64,000 nt of DNA from Falciphora oryzae (taxonomy: Eukaryota > Ascomycota > Sordariomycetes > Magnaporthales > Magnaporthaceae), in assembly GCA_000733355.1 (NCBI GenBank), contig JNVV01000063.1, forward strand, positions 1 through 64,000. Direction: 5' to 3'. The position numbers and the translations under genes were made by a program. The notes beneath the pieces were generated by a model. That model was given only the letters and a program-made list of their open reading frames with translations, made no database searches and was not told the origin of the DNA. Positions 10,295 to 29,189 of the stretch are shown here, piece after piece. The stretch's first letter is position 1. Each line of letters begins with the position of its first letter.

Positions 10295-12040
10295 CTAGGA
10301 AGCATAGATCCCAATGGGGATTAAATAAGCATATTCAGGGGTAGTTGTACTAACAAATTCCAGGCCATCGCCGTCAGGGCCACTTGCCGGCTGCTGGCCG
10401 CTCCTCTCGTCGTTAGCCCCCGAGCCTAGGTGTTCCTGGTTGCCTTCGTAGATTTCGCTTGGGTCATAGTGAACGACTGGTCTATCGGGACGGTTTGATC
10501 CTGCACAGACAGACGGGAAAGACGGAATAAAGGTGGCCATTATAACCGATGTTCGAGAAGGATAAGTTACGCATCTTCGTTCACAACGAACAAGATGGCA
10601 CCCCCATTGCCTCTTTTTTTCCTCTCTCCTTTCCTTTTTCCTTTCCTGCCAACGTGGAAAACAGGTGAGAGGTACCAAATTTTCTGTTGTGGCCGACGAC
10701 AGGAAGGGTACCAAGGCTATTCCCAGCTCCAAAAGTACGACGTGGTCCTTATTGCCCTATATCGCTATGCAGATACCTACCACCTCCACCAGTCCCTTTT
10801 ACGAAGGGTCAATAAATCCACCCACACGTGCTTCCCAAAGGAGGGGGAGGATCCCGCTTGATAGGGCCAAGTTTGATCCTCAAATACAAGAGTACCGCCC
10901 CGATAGCGAGCGTGATCCCCCCGATGACTGACCCGAACACGATTAGCAGCACATGCCCGCCCTCCCCCCTTCGTGCGACTGGGGGATCGCTTGGCACATG
11001 GAATGAAATCATCGTGGGTTCCTCCATTCTCCGGCTCGGGACCTCCTTTTCCCTCTCAGTTGAGACGTTTCTGCTGCCGTTGTCGTTGACCAAGAGCGGC
11101 ACGTGGGATACTTCTAGCTTTTAGAGAGTATTCTGCGAGAAGACGAGAAGAACCCCAACCCGATTCGCTGCGTTTTTATATGCCTGCGCTGGTAGTCACC
11201 GTCACGGCGGGTGGGAGGTTTGCTACAGTTCGGCGACCATTGTTGACGTCCGTCGTGCCAAGCCATACGACGGGGCACGTCTAATATGCCAGACAGGGTT
11301 AGCCGTATGGAACAAGCGAAGAAGGCGCCGGGTGAGATATTCGCCCAAACCGTGCTCACCTCCGGTCCTGTCTTTGCTCCGCTCCCCAGCCTCTCGCCCG
11401 CCATCCCGCGAGCCCAAATTTCCCCGCCACGCGGCTGTCACTAATCCATGATAATCGACGTGTTGGAGGAACAGGACTCCGCCGAGCTGGAGCGGGATTT
11501 CTGCCGTGGACCGTGCCCTCCGGCCATAAATCCGGGATTGGACATGTTGCACCAGATGACCATCGCCAAAACAATGATTAAAGGTATCGTGGTAATGAGT
11601 ATGATGCCGGTCGTGCTGAGCTGGTCGGGCTGGGGAGGCTCGTCACGCCCGATCACCGTGACAAGCCCCGCGTGGGGGCGATGCATGTTTGGAGTTGCTA
11701 GGTTCCGGGATGGGCTGTCTGTCTCGGTCGAGTGACACGGAATGGGGATCTCAAGGAAGCTGAAGTGTCAATGGCCGGGCTGGTGACTTGCGGCGATGGC
11801 CAGTTTTCAAGCAACGAGACTGGGGGGCTGTCCACTTGGACTGCGGCACCGGGCCCCTTCTCTTATGGCGTTTCCTCGGAGCAAGGACCAGCAGCCCCGA
11901 AGCTTTGCTATAGAGATGCGCGTCACCTTGTCCATCGCGGTCAGGTTGCACGATGGGACCTCATAAGGTGCAAGCCCGTCACGATACCATGCACCACCCC
12001 GCCGCTCTGTGCGCGTGTCGCGATTGCTGCCGCCCCTGAA
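10295..12040 (-). CDS. Tentative multi-exon single-pass membrane protein locus (one or two genes)
   Basis: Several minus-strand pieces look like exons of surface proteins. From 12039 (after a gtgtatttcag acceptor) a frame encodes an Arg-rich segment and SCNLTAMDKVTRISIAKLRG. A second piece after a TTGAC...TTCAG acceptor near 11771 runs to a TGA at 11441; it carries a transmembrane helix (TTGIILITTIPLIIVLAMVI) and a Ser-rich tail ending TSIIMD. A third piece (about 11120-10810) has two N-glycosylation sequons (NGS, NVS), a second transmembrane helix (HVLLIVFGSVIGGITLAIGA) and a basic Pro-rich juxtamembrane region. A fourth piece follows a good tgtctgtgcag acceptor at 10503 and runs to a stop at 10295 (HYDPSEIYEGNQEHLG...). 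Two helices each followed by a tail suggest two tandem single-pass genes. Initiator codons and all donors are unresolved, and no family is recognised. Confidence 0.3.
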
Positions 12041-12059
12041 ATACACACCTGATCTCGTT

Positions 12060-13445
12060 GGCTGGAGCTCTCCTCGTCACCCTATTCTATCCTCCACGGT
12101 CGGATTCGGCAACTGCTCCATGGGCCGATATCTGGTGCCAGCGCGCCCGACGAGGCGGCACGGCACAGAAGCCGTGCCTGTGAAAGGCCAGCTCCCACAG
12201 CAAGGACGTACGGGCACCCGGATAGGTTGTGCTTCACTCGTACAACCAACTCATCCGCGTCATGGGATGGATGAGCTGCCGCCACCGCGCAACCCACTCG
12301 AACGATGTTGTGGGTGACCAACCATCTGGCTCGGAGAGTTCCAGGGCGGTTATTTGCTATGCAGATAGTATCACACACGACCCGGTACCAGGCGGGATGT
12401 TTGACAAGCAGCGCAGTTTGCCGCACATACACAACACCTCCCCACGCCCCATTGTTGGCCACGGGTGACTGCTGCTTGTGCCGTGACCACGGTGTGGTCC
12501 TTTTGCGCATCTCGAACTTTCGCCGGCCGTGTTCTCCGGTGTGATGTGTCCCCGCTGGATGTGCATGGGATGCATAGAGATGGCCGAATCACACACATAC
12601 ACACCATCCCAGCCACATGCCATCAGCGTGTGTGCACGTGTTGTTGACGCAGGGGCGACGTAGGACAGCATGCAGGTGAAGGAGAGTGGAAGGTGAGCCT
12701 GACCGTCGCGCAAACCTAACCTAGCAAGACCTGGGCCCTACGGTTTCCCCCGACGTCACGAACACGGTCGCTCTCTGAGGCAAGCGGCGCAGTAGCAATC
12801 ACAAACATGGTCAAAAGATACTGGGCAAACAGAAGGGCATGTAGATCTCTAAAATGAAACGGTCAATGGATGGAGAGACCAAGTGACCGAGATTAACGAT
12901 GGATCATTCTTCTCTGGACGTCGGCTGGCGAAGGATTCGCCCCGGACACGGTGCAAGTGCCCATCGGGTCATCCTTGCCCAAAGGCGAAGGGGTTTCCCA
13001 ACAGCAAAGCGTGTGCCGGAACGCCCATGACTATCTGAAGAAGAGAAAAGAGAGCAGAGAAAATTTCAAAGAGGACCCGCGATGTCGGAACCGTTTTCTT
13101 CTCCAGCCGCCTCGAAGTGTGGGTCCTCAGAAGCACGGTCCTTGTGTGGTCATGTGACCTTTCTGGTGACTTTCACGGGAAGCTGGAAATGGAACATTTC
13201 TGATTGGCCAGAGAGAGCCGAGGAGCCGAAGGAGGCGCATGGGTCACTGAGCTGTGCCAGCTCCATCATCGACGACATCTGGTGCATCTGCATCATCGAA
13301 ACTACCCCCCCGTCGTCTGGCCCCCCAGCTCAGGAAGCCGCTACGCAACCCAATTGGAACAGCAAAACCAGCGCGCTTGTTCCGAGAGGACAGAACCAGA
13401 GCACCTTCTCCAGATTTCCCACACAAACCCCGAAAAGCCGCGACC
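12060..13445. other. Intergenic; upstream region of SDH3
   Basis: Many short overlapping frames on both strands but none with consistent splice signals or recognisable domains. The last ~300 bases presumably hold the SDH3 promoter and 5' UTR. Confidence 0.5.
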
Positions 13446-14142
13446 ATGAGCACCCAAAGGGTCGGCCTCATGGCCATCCGGCGAGGTAAGTCTTGCTGCG
13501 GCGCTAATGCGAGAGGAAGGGTTCCGAGATGGGCGCAATCGCTAACACTGTTCCCACCAGCCGCGCAACAACCCGTCTTCTCCCAGCACATCCCCAGATC
13601 GGCCGCCGCCCTGAGCCTACAGAGCTCACAGGCCCGGTACTTTTTTTTTATCTCTGGGCGCGATTAGGAGGGGAAAATCACTGACAGCCGATTTGTCCAG
13701 CCCGCTCACGACCAAGCTCACGCACGCCGAGAACGACGCCCTCCTGGCCGAGCAGCGCCTGCGCCGGCCCGTGGCCCCGCACCTCGAGATCTACGACTAC
13801 AAGCAGACCTTCCTTGGCGGCTCCATCTGGCAGCGCATCTCTGGCACGCTCCTGACCGGCACGCTCTACGGCTTCGGCGCCGCCTACCTAGCCGCCCCGC
13901 TGACGGGCTGGCACCTCGAGTCGGCCAGCATCGCCGCCGCCGTGGGCGCCTGGCCCGCCCTCGCAAAGGGCGGGCTCAAGTTCCTGATCGCCTGGCCCTT
14001 CACCTTCCACTCCTTCAACGGCGTCCGCCACCTCGTCTGGGACACGGCCAGGGGCTTCGAGAAGAGCAGGCTCAAGACCATCTCCCGCTACGTCTGGGTC
14101 GCCAGCGCCCTGAGCGCCGCTGGGCTTGTTGCGTTCTTTTGA
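13446..14142 (+). CDS. SDH3: Succinate dehydrogenase cytochrome b560 subunit (complex II, subunit C)
   Basis: Three exons: 13446-13485, 13561-13636 and 13701-14142, giving 185 residues. Introns use GTAAGT...CTAAC...CAG and GTACTT...CAG. The first ~45 residues (MSTQRVGLMAIRRAAQQPVF...) are basic and Ser/Ala-rich, a mitochondrial presequence. The mature part begins RLRRPVAPHLEIYDYKQ and carries the family signature SIWQRISGTLLTGTLYGFGA. Three membrane helices are expected; the conserved HSFNGVRHLVWD contains the haem-ligand His region. It anchors the SdhA/SdhB catalytic dimer in the inner membrane and carries electrons to ubiquinone. Without splicing, the final exon lacks an ATG, so the upstream exons are needed. 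The assignment is firm; the second donor (GTACTT) is slightly unusual. Confidence 0.93.
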
Positions 14143-14786
14143 GCGGGGTGATGTTGGAGTGAGAATAAAAGAATGGAGGGGTGCTGGGCGTGAGCTGTTC
14201 AGGCCTGGGGAAAAGAAGGGATGGAGGCTGAATCTGCCGGCTTTGCTTGGCCGGTGGTCCAGTAGAGCATGCCGGAAGCATTGCCGATGACCACCGTGGC
14301 GGACTGATGATAAAAAAAAATCTGGAAAAAAGGAGGGGACAGGGGTTGTCCCGGATGCTCTATGGCTCAGACGAGTATAGATGTTAAGCTAATCCAGGGT
14401 CCAGTCCGTTGTACCCTTTTTTTATTATTTGTTTGTATAAGACATGCATCGATTCGGTGGTAGAAACGCCATCATCGAGGATGAGCTACAACAACAACTG
14501 ACCTTGCGGCCTATGCATCCCTTGCCAACCATTGTGTTTGCCATATCTCATCTGGTGCATCACCACGTAACCCGTCGGGCAGCTAGATGAAGCACCGGTT
14601 CGTGCGCGCGTCCTGTAACTCCAAGGCGCCCAAGAAGACGCTGAGTCGCTGGGGTGCATAAAAGGGGGTGTAAAACTAAAATGACCTGCGAAGACTCCAG
14701 GCGCCACAACCATTCCGAGAAAGAAAAGAAAAGAAAGACGACAGACCACATTATCGTTCAAGGCTCTCCAGCTAGGAGTAGAGATG

Positions 14787-16431
14787 CTACTCAATATTCC
14801 TGGCCGCAATCACGATCCTGTTGAGCTTGTGGTCGCCCAGCGCCGCGAGCCTGGCCCCGACGATGGGGCCGAGGAAGTCGACGAGCTCCGACTCCTCCAG
14901 GGACGCCGTCATGCCGCCGTTGACGCCGTTGGGCATGGCCGGGTCGTGATCGCCCAGCGCGAGCGTGTTCTTGACGATGGCGCCCACGAGCGCCTCGAAC
15001 TCGATGTTGGCGTTCCCGCCCCCGGATGCAGTGCGCTCCTGCAGCGGCTGCAGCACGGCGGCGTCGAAGCTCTTGAGGTTGGGCAGGACGAGCACCCGGA
15101 AGGCCTCGGGCCCGCCGGCGGCGGCGAGGCCGTTGAGGGCGCCGTAGAGCACGGCGGGGGGCTTGGTGGGGTCGAGGAAGTACTTGAGGCAGGTGCGCGT
15201 CAGCTTGGAGCGCAGGTGTTTGTTGGCGCGCGTGTACTTGGCGGCGACGCGGCCCAGCAGGCTGGCGGCGAACTCGCGCAGCAGGAACTGGTCGTGGATC
15301 GGGTCCGCCGGCGGGGGCGCGGGGGCCGCGACGGCGCCGTCGACGTCCATGCCGCTGCCGTTGCCGTTGCCGTTGCTGCCACTGCCGGCATTAGCAGCAG
15401 CAGCGCCGCCGCCGATCTTGCGGCTCATGAGCGCGGTGAGGACGGGCGCCGACAGAGGGCCTGCATAGGGGTCCAGGAACAGGTGCGGGTTGTCAACGAG
15501 GGCAGCGGTGAGCTCCATCATCATGCGCAGGGTAAAGGTGTCATCCAGGCGGTGGGTGACCTGGTTGGCAATGAAGTTCGCAAAGTAGGGCACGAGCTGG
15601 TGCAGACCCGGATCGGTGCGGACGGATTCGAGGGCGGCGTCGCGCAGACGCGCCGTCTCCTCGTCCGGGCTGTCGTCCAGGACGGCGGCCTGAATCTTGT
15701 CAAAGTAGAGCACCAGCTCCTTGCTTATTATCTGCTTCACGGCGGGGTGGAAGGCGAGGTTGTCGTTACCGGCCAGCGCCGAGAGCGCCGGGTTGGCACC
15801 GGGGCCCTTGGGTATCAGCTCCTGCGCGCGCGACTCGGCGCTCGTGGGGTTCTGCGGGATGGAGGGCTGGACGCCCTCAACGGCGAGCCAGTGTGCTGTG
15901 TGATGGATGGGGACCCAGTTAGAAAGAATACGTATAAAAAAAAAAAANNNNNNNNNNNNNNNNNNNNNNNNNNNNNNNNNNNNNNNNNGCAGACTCACCA
16001 GTGAAACTCATGTCCCTAGGCACCTTAGGCAACGGGGCATTTATCAACTTCTCAAAGTCCACCTCCTCATCGTGGATATAAAAAAGCGGCTGGCCCGGCC
16101 CTAGGCTCGCCTCGCCATACCGCAGCGGCCTGGTCGAGTCGTAGCCGTACAGCGGCTCGACGTCGAGGACCTTGAAGGCCTGCGAGGTGTCCTGGACCGT
16201 CAGGGTCGTGCGGTTCGCGGCGCGCATGAAGCGGAGCGCCTCGACGATGACCTGGCCGATGCGGTACTCGACGTCCTGCGACAGGCAGCGCAGCGCGTCC
16301 TCGCCGATGTTGGGGATGCCGACCGACTCGGCCACGTCCTTGACGTTCTCTGTGTTCCACAGCAGCTTCGGCGTCGTCTCCTCGAGCGCGGGGGCAGCAG
16401 CTGCCGCCGCCGGCCGCGCGGGTGCCGCCAT
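14787..16431 (-). CDS. TAF6: TFIID/SAGA subunit TAF6
   Basis: Two exons on the minus strand, 16431-15999 and 15895-14787, give 513 residues. The N-terminal histone fold (about residues 22-90: [40 protein letters not shown]) pairs with TAF9. A linker ([20 protein letters not shown]) joins directly across the intron to [17 protein letters not shown], the strictly conserved start of the TAF6 C-terminal HEAT-repeat domain, which validates the junction. The donor is GTGAGT; the acceptor CACACAG has a CTAAC branch 27 bases upstream. An assembly gap of 41 N next to a poly-A run lies inside the intron, so coding sequence is unaffected. A Gly/Asn/Ala-rich insert around residue 310 (GNGNGSG) is low-complexity. 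TAF6 is a core scaffold of general transcription by RNA polymerase II. Confidence 0.95.
15948..15988. other. Assembly gap (41 N) inside the TAF6 intron
   Basis: Runs of N follow a 12-base A homopolymer (15936-15947), a typical place for read or contig failure. Intron length here is therefore only nominal. Confidence 0.99.
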
Positions 16432-17784
16432 GGCGAGGAAAGGCGCCTTTGGAGTGTGCCCGCCGAGGCGAGCGCGGTCGGTTGTCGGAGGGCGTGCGGT
16501 CGGCCGTTCGGGCTAGGAACTCGGCCTGGCGGCGCCACGTCGCTTTCTACTGTTGGCCAATGTTTCGAGCGAAGAGGCGATCGTCTGTCGATGCAGAATA
16601 GAAATTGTCGATACGTGGGTGCGAATTTTCTGGGCGTGCCCTGGATTGTCGCGGGACCGTGTTCGGAAAACGTGAACTCATGTCTCGGCGAGCATTTGTT
16701 GCATCATGCAGGTGCGGTAGCTTCGCTGCGCCCCGCTGAGTCTCCTGACGGGCGGCCGTTCGCGACAACAAGCACTGACCACTCGAAACGCTCATCAAGG
16801 TCAGAGATACCTTGCCTATCACAGGGCCACACAATCAATTGAAGCCAAAGAAAAGGTGAAGTCCGGGGTCAGTGTTATTGCCGATTTGATTCCCGTTTCT
16901 ATAGTTAGGCGACTGGAACCGGTAACGGTCAAGGTATACGGCGGTAGGCATGCGATCTCCCAGAATCGAGATATATGGGCGCTCAAACCTGCACCCAACT
17001 TGGTCAGAAGCATCTCCTTGTCGCGCTCACAAAGTTCGTGTTCCGAGGCACTCAGCTATTCGGGTCAAAAAGGCCATTTGATTCTTCTAGATACCCACAG
17101 GTAGCAAGGTGGGGGAGCCTACCAGATGAAAAGCAACAGCGTGGTCATCCATCAGCCAACACTAGTGTATGCCCGTCAACCTCCCGAAAGTCTCCGCAGA
17201 GAGAGAGAGAGAGAAAAAAAAAAAAAAAAGCCCCAAGCAAGCCGAAATCTCGAAAAGCAGAGAACAAAACCGCCAAGTCTAATGCAAAGATTCGATGCCC
17301 CTAATTGTACAAGTAAATCATGCGGCCGCAGAAAGAACCAAAACAACCACATATAACGTGAGACCTCCGCAGATGGTAGCCCGGCTGGTATGTCGGTAGT
17401 CAGTAGAGTTGGGCGGGCATGTGTGAAATGGACTGGGTATGTATGTGAGCGGGAAGACAACTCCGAACACAACGCTTCCGAATGGAAAGAGAAAGACAAT
17501 AACAAAGAAAGGGAAGGAGAAGACAACACAGGATCCCAAACCGTACTCCCAGTCGCTCCCACATGCGCATGGGGCGTTAAGAAAACGAAAAAGAACTCCA
17601 ACCATCATACTCCGCGTTCCCTGTATTATACCGGGTTTTATTTTTGCTCTGGAACTGCATGCACGGCACCGCGGTGCCCAGTGACATGTGCCTGTTGACG
17701 CACAGATAAATAAAAAGAGGATGATGCCGTTCAAAAAGTCGAACAAAGTTACGGATGATTCAGAGCGAGCAGACGGGGTTTGGC
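16432..17784. other. Intergenic between TAF6 start and KDM5 end
   Basis: No supported gene. A purine microsatellite, (AG)n at 17198-17214 merging into an A tract to 17229, is the only obvious structure. It should contain the TAF6 promoter at its left end and the KDM5 3' UTR at its right end. Confidence 0.6.
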
Positions 17785-26483
<8,699 letters not shown>

Positions 26484-27555
26484 TCATGATTTAGCCTTTC
26501 GGCGCCGTGACTTCAGAAGTTTATCTACCTCCTTTTGAGCCCTGGTCCGCAGAGTGAGCTCTTTCATCATGTCACTCCACTTCACATCTCCCCGGCACCT
26601 CGGGCACGACCCCTGAACTGGAAGAACCTCGGCATCGCCTTGTGCGCCGAGAATGTGCCGGCTCCAACAGGAAATATGCCCAACGCCTTCGCAGCCCTCG
26701 TTCGTGCAGATCGCCAGTAATCCCTTACCGGCATCCTGCGGCTCGTTGCAGACCACGCAGTTGCCCTCGCGCTCAAACTCAAATACGGAGCGCCCCTTCG
26801 CCACGTAGTTTTTCAGCGAAGCATAGTCAAGGGGCAGCGCGTGGATCCCCCACGGGTTCGTTATCGCCTCCTCTTCTTCCGCTGACCCAGCCACGGCATC
26901 CTCTGAAGTTGTCGTCTTTGTTGTCGTCGTCGCCGTGCCTTCGGGTTCCGATGTGGGCTCAAAATCTGTCACGACTTCAAGATTCTCCCGTGCGTCCGTG
27001 CTACTCGAGGCGAGAGACTTGTTCCATGCTTTAAAGACGTCGGGAGCAAAGAAATATAACTTTAGCGGCCACCGGGCAAAGCTGGGCACTCGGAGGAGTA
27101 GGTGCACATTTGAAAGGATGGAAACGAGGCTGGTCGACGGCTTCCTCGGCATGCCGTTCCGCTTCCTTCCCTTTGATTTGCTTATGCGCTCATCGGACGG
27201 AATGTGGAGGGACAAATGGGGGTTGGCAAGAGCCCATCTGAGAGTACGATGTGACTGTGAGCAACTGTGTGGTCGAGTGATATTGAAGGGGCTTTGTAGA
27301 GGGACGTGTGATAGCCTACTCGAACTTGAGTGCCGCAACCATGCTGGGAAATCCAGAGACAAGCCCTACCATCTCCCAGGGCCTAAGGGTAGATCGCGAT
27401 GTCCGGGCAGCCCCGCCTCGTGCATCGCCGTTGTGCTGCTTGAGGCGCCGTGGAGGGTTCGGTGTCGAGCCTATGTATAGTGATGCATGGCGGACAGTCG
27501 ATCGAAGGATATAGACCGTGTATAAGGCCGGTATGGGCTTTGTGTTGGTAGCCAT
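26484..27555 (-). CDS. SLX1: Structure-specific endonuclease catalytic subunit SLX1
   Basis: Two exons, 27555-27320 and 27237-26484, give 329 residues; the intron (GTAGGC...CTCAG) joins AALKFE to [14 protein letters not shown] within the nuclease domain. The GIY-YIG fold is evident: [26 protein letters not shown] (catalytic Tyr/Arg region) and the catalytic Glu in AALKFEWAL. After an acidic Thr-rich linker the C-terminus holds the SLX1 RING-like zinc module (CVVCNEP...[20 protein letters not shown]...[12 protein letters not shown]). With SLX4 it cuts branched DNA such as Holliday junctions and flaps. The ATG at 27553-27555 is chosen because the four in-frame codons before it contain no ATG. 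Confidence 0.94.
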
Positions 27556-28169
27556 GTCGTCGGTCACCAGAGCAGCATTTTAGCTCTCAATATCTCGTCC
27601 GGATGGGCTACGGCGGAACGTGGTCAAGACACGCATACAACGACGCGGCCGGAAGAGCGAGCATTGGAGTGCTTTCTCGCGTAGTGTTCCCTTCCTCCTC
27701 GTGCTCATGGCACAAGATGTTTACCTTGCCGAATCTCTGCGTGGGTTTGCGGGGTCAACGCGCCCGTTGTTTAAGTGGGGCCATTGTCAGGGGTGACCAG
27801 ATCGTCCATGCCGATAATCCCTGACACCCGAGAGGAAAGCACGTGCGGCGATTTATCCTTCCGCGCCCCACTGTCGGAGAAAGGCGCTCTTCGCTGTGTG
27901 GGCCATGCCAAATCCAACGACTTGAAGATCTTCCGAATGGTAAACAAATTCATTTCAATTCACCCAACTCCTGACCTTTTTTGTCCATCCAGACCCAAAC
28001 ATTACCTGATATCTATCAAACTTTATCATTATGACTAGCATTAACCAAGATCGCGCAATCTATTTCAGGCCCGCGAACCGAAAGAACTCAGGTGGGGAGC
28101 CTGTGAGCCCGTTGCTTGGCCTGGCGGAAGCACCAGCGGGTCGGATGCTTGTCACCCGCGATGTGTGCC
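27556..28169. other. Intergenic between SLX1 start and the AA11-like gene
   Basis: About 600 bp; no ORF with support on either strand. It holds the SLX1 promoter at its left end and the 3' UTR of the AA11-like gene at its right end. Confidence 0.6.
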
Positions 28170-29189
28170 TCAGGCGAACCACCATCCCGCGGCAGCGTTC
28201 AACGCAACAACACCAATCAGAGAGATGCTGGGGGCTTTCCGCTCAGCTGCATTGGGATTCGATCCGCCTGCAGTCGGTGTGGTGTTTGGACCTTGAGTTC
28301 CAGACCCTAGAGGGCCGGATTTCGGCACGTCAGCAGCTGAACCAGGAAATTACGAGCCAGCATCTGGGGAGCCGTGCAGAGGCCACCCAGACCCGTCCTG
28401 GTCACAGGGTGAGGCAACGCCCGGAGATGACGGCGCCGCATCGGAGGCTTCTTTTGGAGGCTTACCTGGTGAGGTGCAGGCTCCGCTCGCTGGCGAAGCT
28501 TCCCCCTTGGCGACCGTGCAGTTACCAACCGGGTCGGCAAACTGGTTTCCCGTCTTGTCCACGTTGGGTCCCGGGTCCGGGATTACAGGGTCGCTGTCCT
28601 CGACTGTCGAACACCCGTTGTTGAGGTTGGCAACGAACGGAGCCGGACGATCCTTGAACGCGACCTTTTCTCCACAGGCGCCACCGCCGGTGACCTCGAC
28701 GGACGCGCAGTTCATGTAGAACTCTCGGAAACCGATGCGATTGAGCCAGGTCCAGGCAAACAGCGCCTGACCCGATGGCGCGTCCGGGGGTATTTGGAAC
28801 TTGAAGGGGCCAGGCCCGGGGCAAGCTCCCATCCAGGTGTGGATGACGTTGAACGTTTTGCCGCCGTCGTAGGACAGTGACCCTTGGCAGCTGCCGCCAC
28901 CGTGAGGAGCGCTTCCACCGATGACCAGCTCGTACGTGCTGCCCGCCTGCCATTTGGCCACGCTGGCGCCCGATGCCGTCCCGAGAAGCTTGTGGTGACC
29001 CCTGCACGGGAAGTCGGTGCCGTTCGCGTTCGGGTCAAGCGGGGAGGATAGGGCGTAGTCCCTGTCATCTAACTGTGTGTTCGGGTTGTCGGGGCCGCCC
29101 AGTGCTGGCGGCTTTTCCATGTGCATGTGCGCCTGGGCGGTGCCGGTGAGGGCCGCGACGGCCCATAGGCAAAGGATAGTGGCCCGCAT
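28170..29189 (-). CDS. GPI-anchored AA11-like lytic polysaccharide monooxygenase
   Basis: Two exons, 29189-28466 and 28336-28170, give 296 residues. A 20-residue signal peptide (MRATILCLWAVAALTGTAQA) cleaves before HMHM, exposing an N-terminal His, the first half of the copper histidine brace. The second His is His96 in APHGGGSCQ and the axial Tyr is probably Tyr158 in REFYMNC; PCRGHH and TWMGACP are further family landmarks. Reading through the donor (CCAG|GTAAGC) gives a hydrophilic frame ending at 28350, but splicing to the TTCAG acceptor at 28337 adds a Ser/Thr/Pro linker and ends ISLIGVVALNAAAGWWFA, a hydrophobic GPI-attachment tail after SNPNAAE. The product is therefore likely held at the plasma membrane/cell wall, with oxidative activity on chitin or another wall polysaccharide. 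AA11 is the best fit by motifs; substrate is inference. Confidence 0.82.

Noticed and set aside
13693..13700. TTG at 13693 as the SDH3 start
   Set aside because: Eukaryotic genes rarely use TTG; the codon lies in an intron ending tccag, and two upstream exons supply the ATG and presequence.
14784..16004. Long plus-strand ORF opposite TAF6
   Set aside because: It is antisense to clearly conserved TAF6 exons, crosses the assembly gap, and its composition is explained by GC-rich third positions of the real gene.
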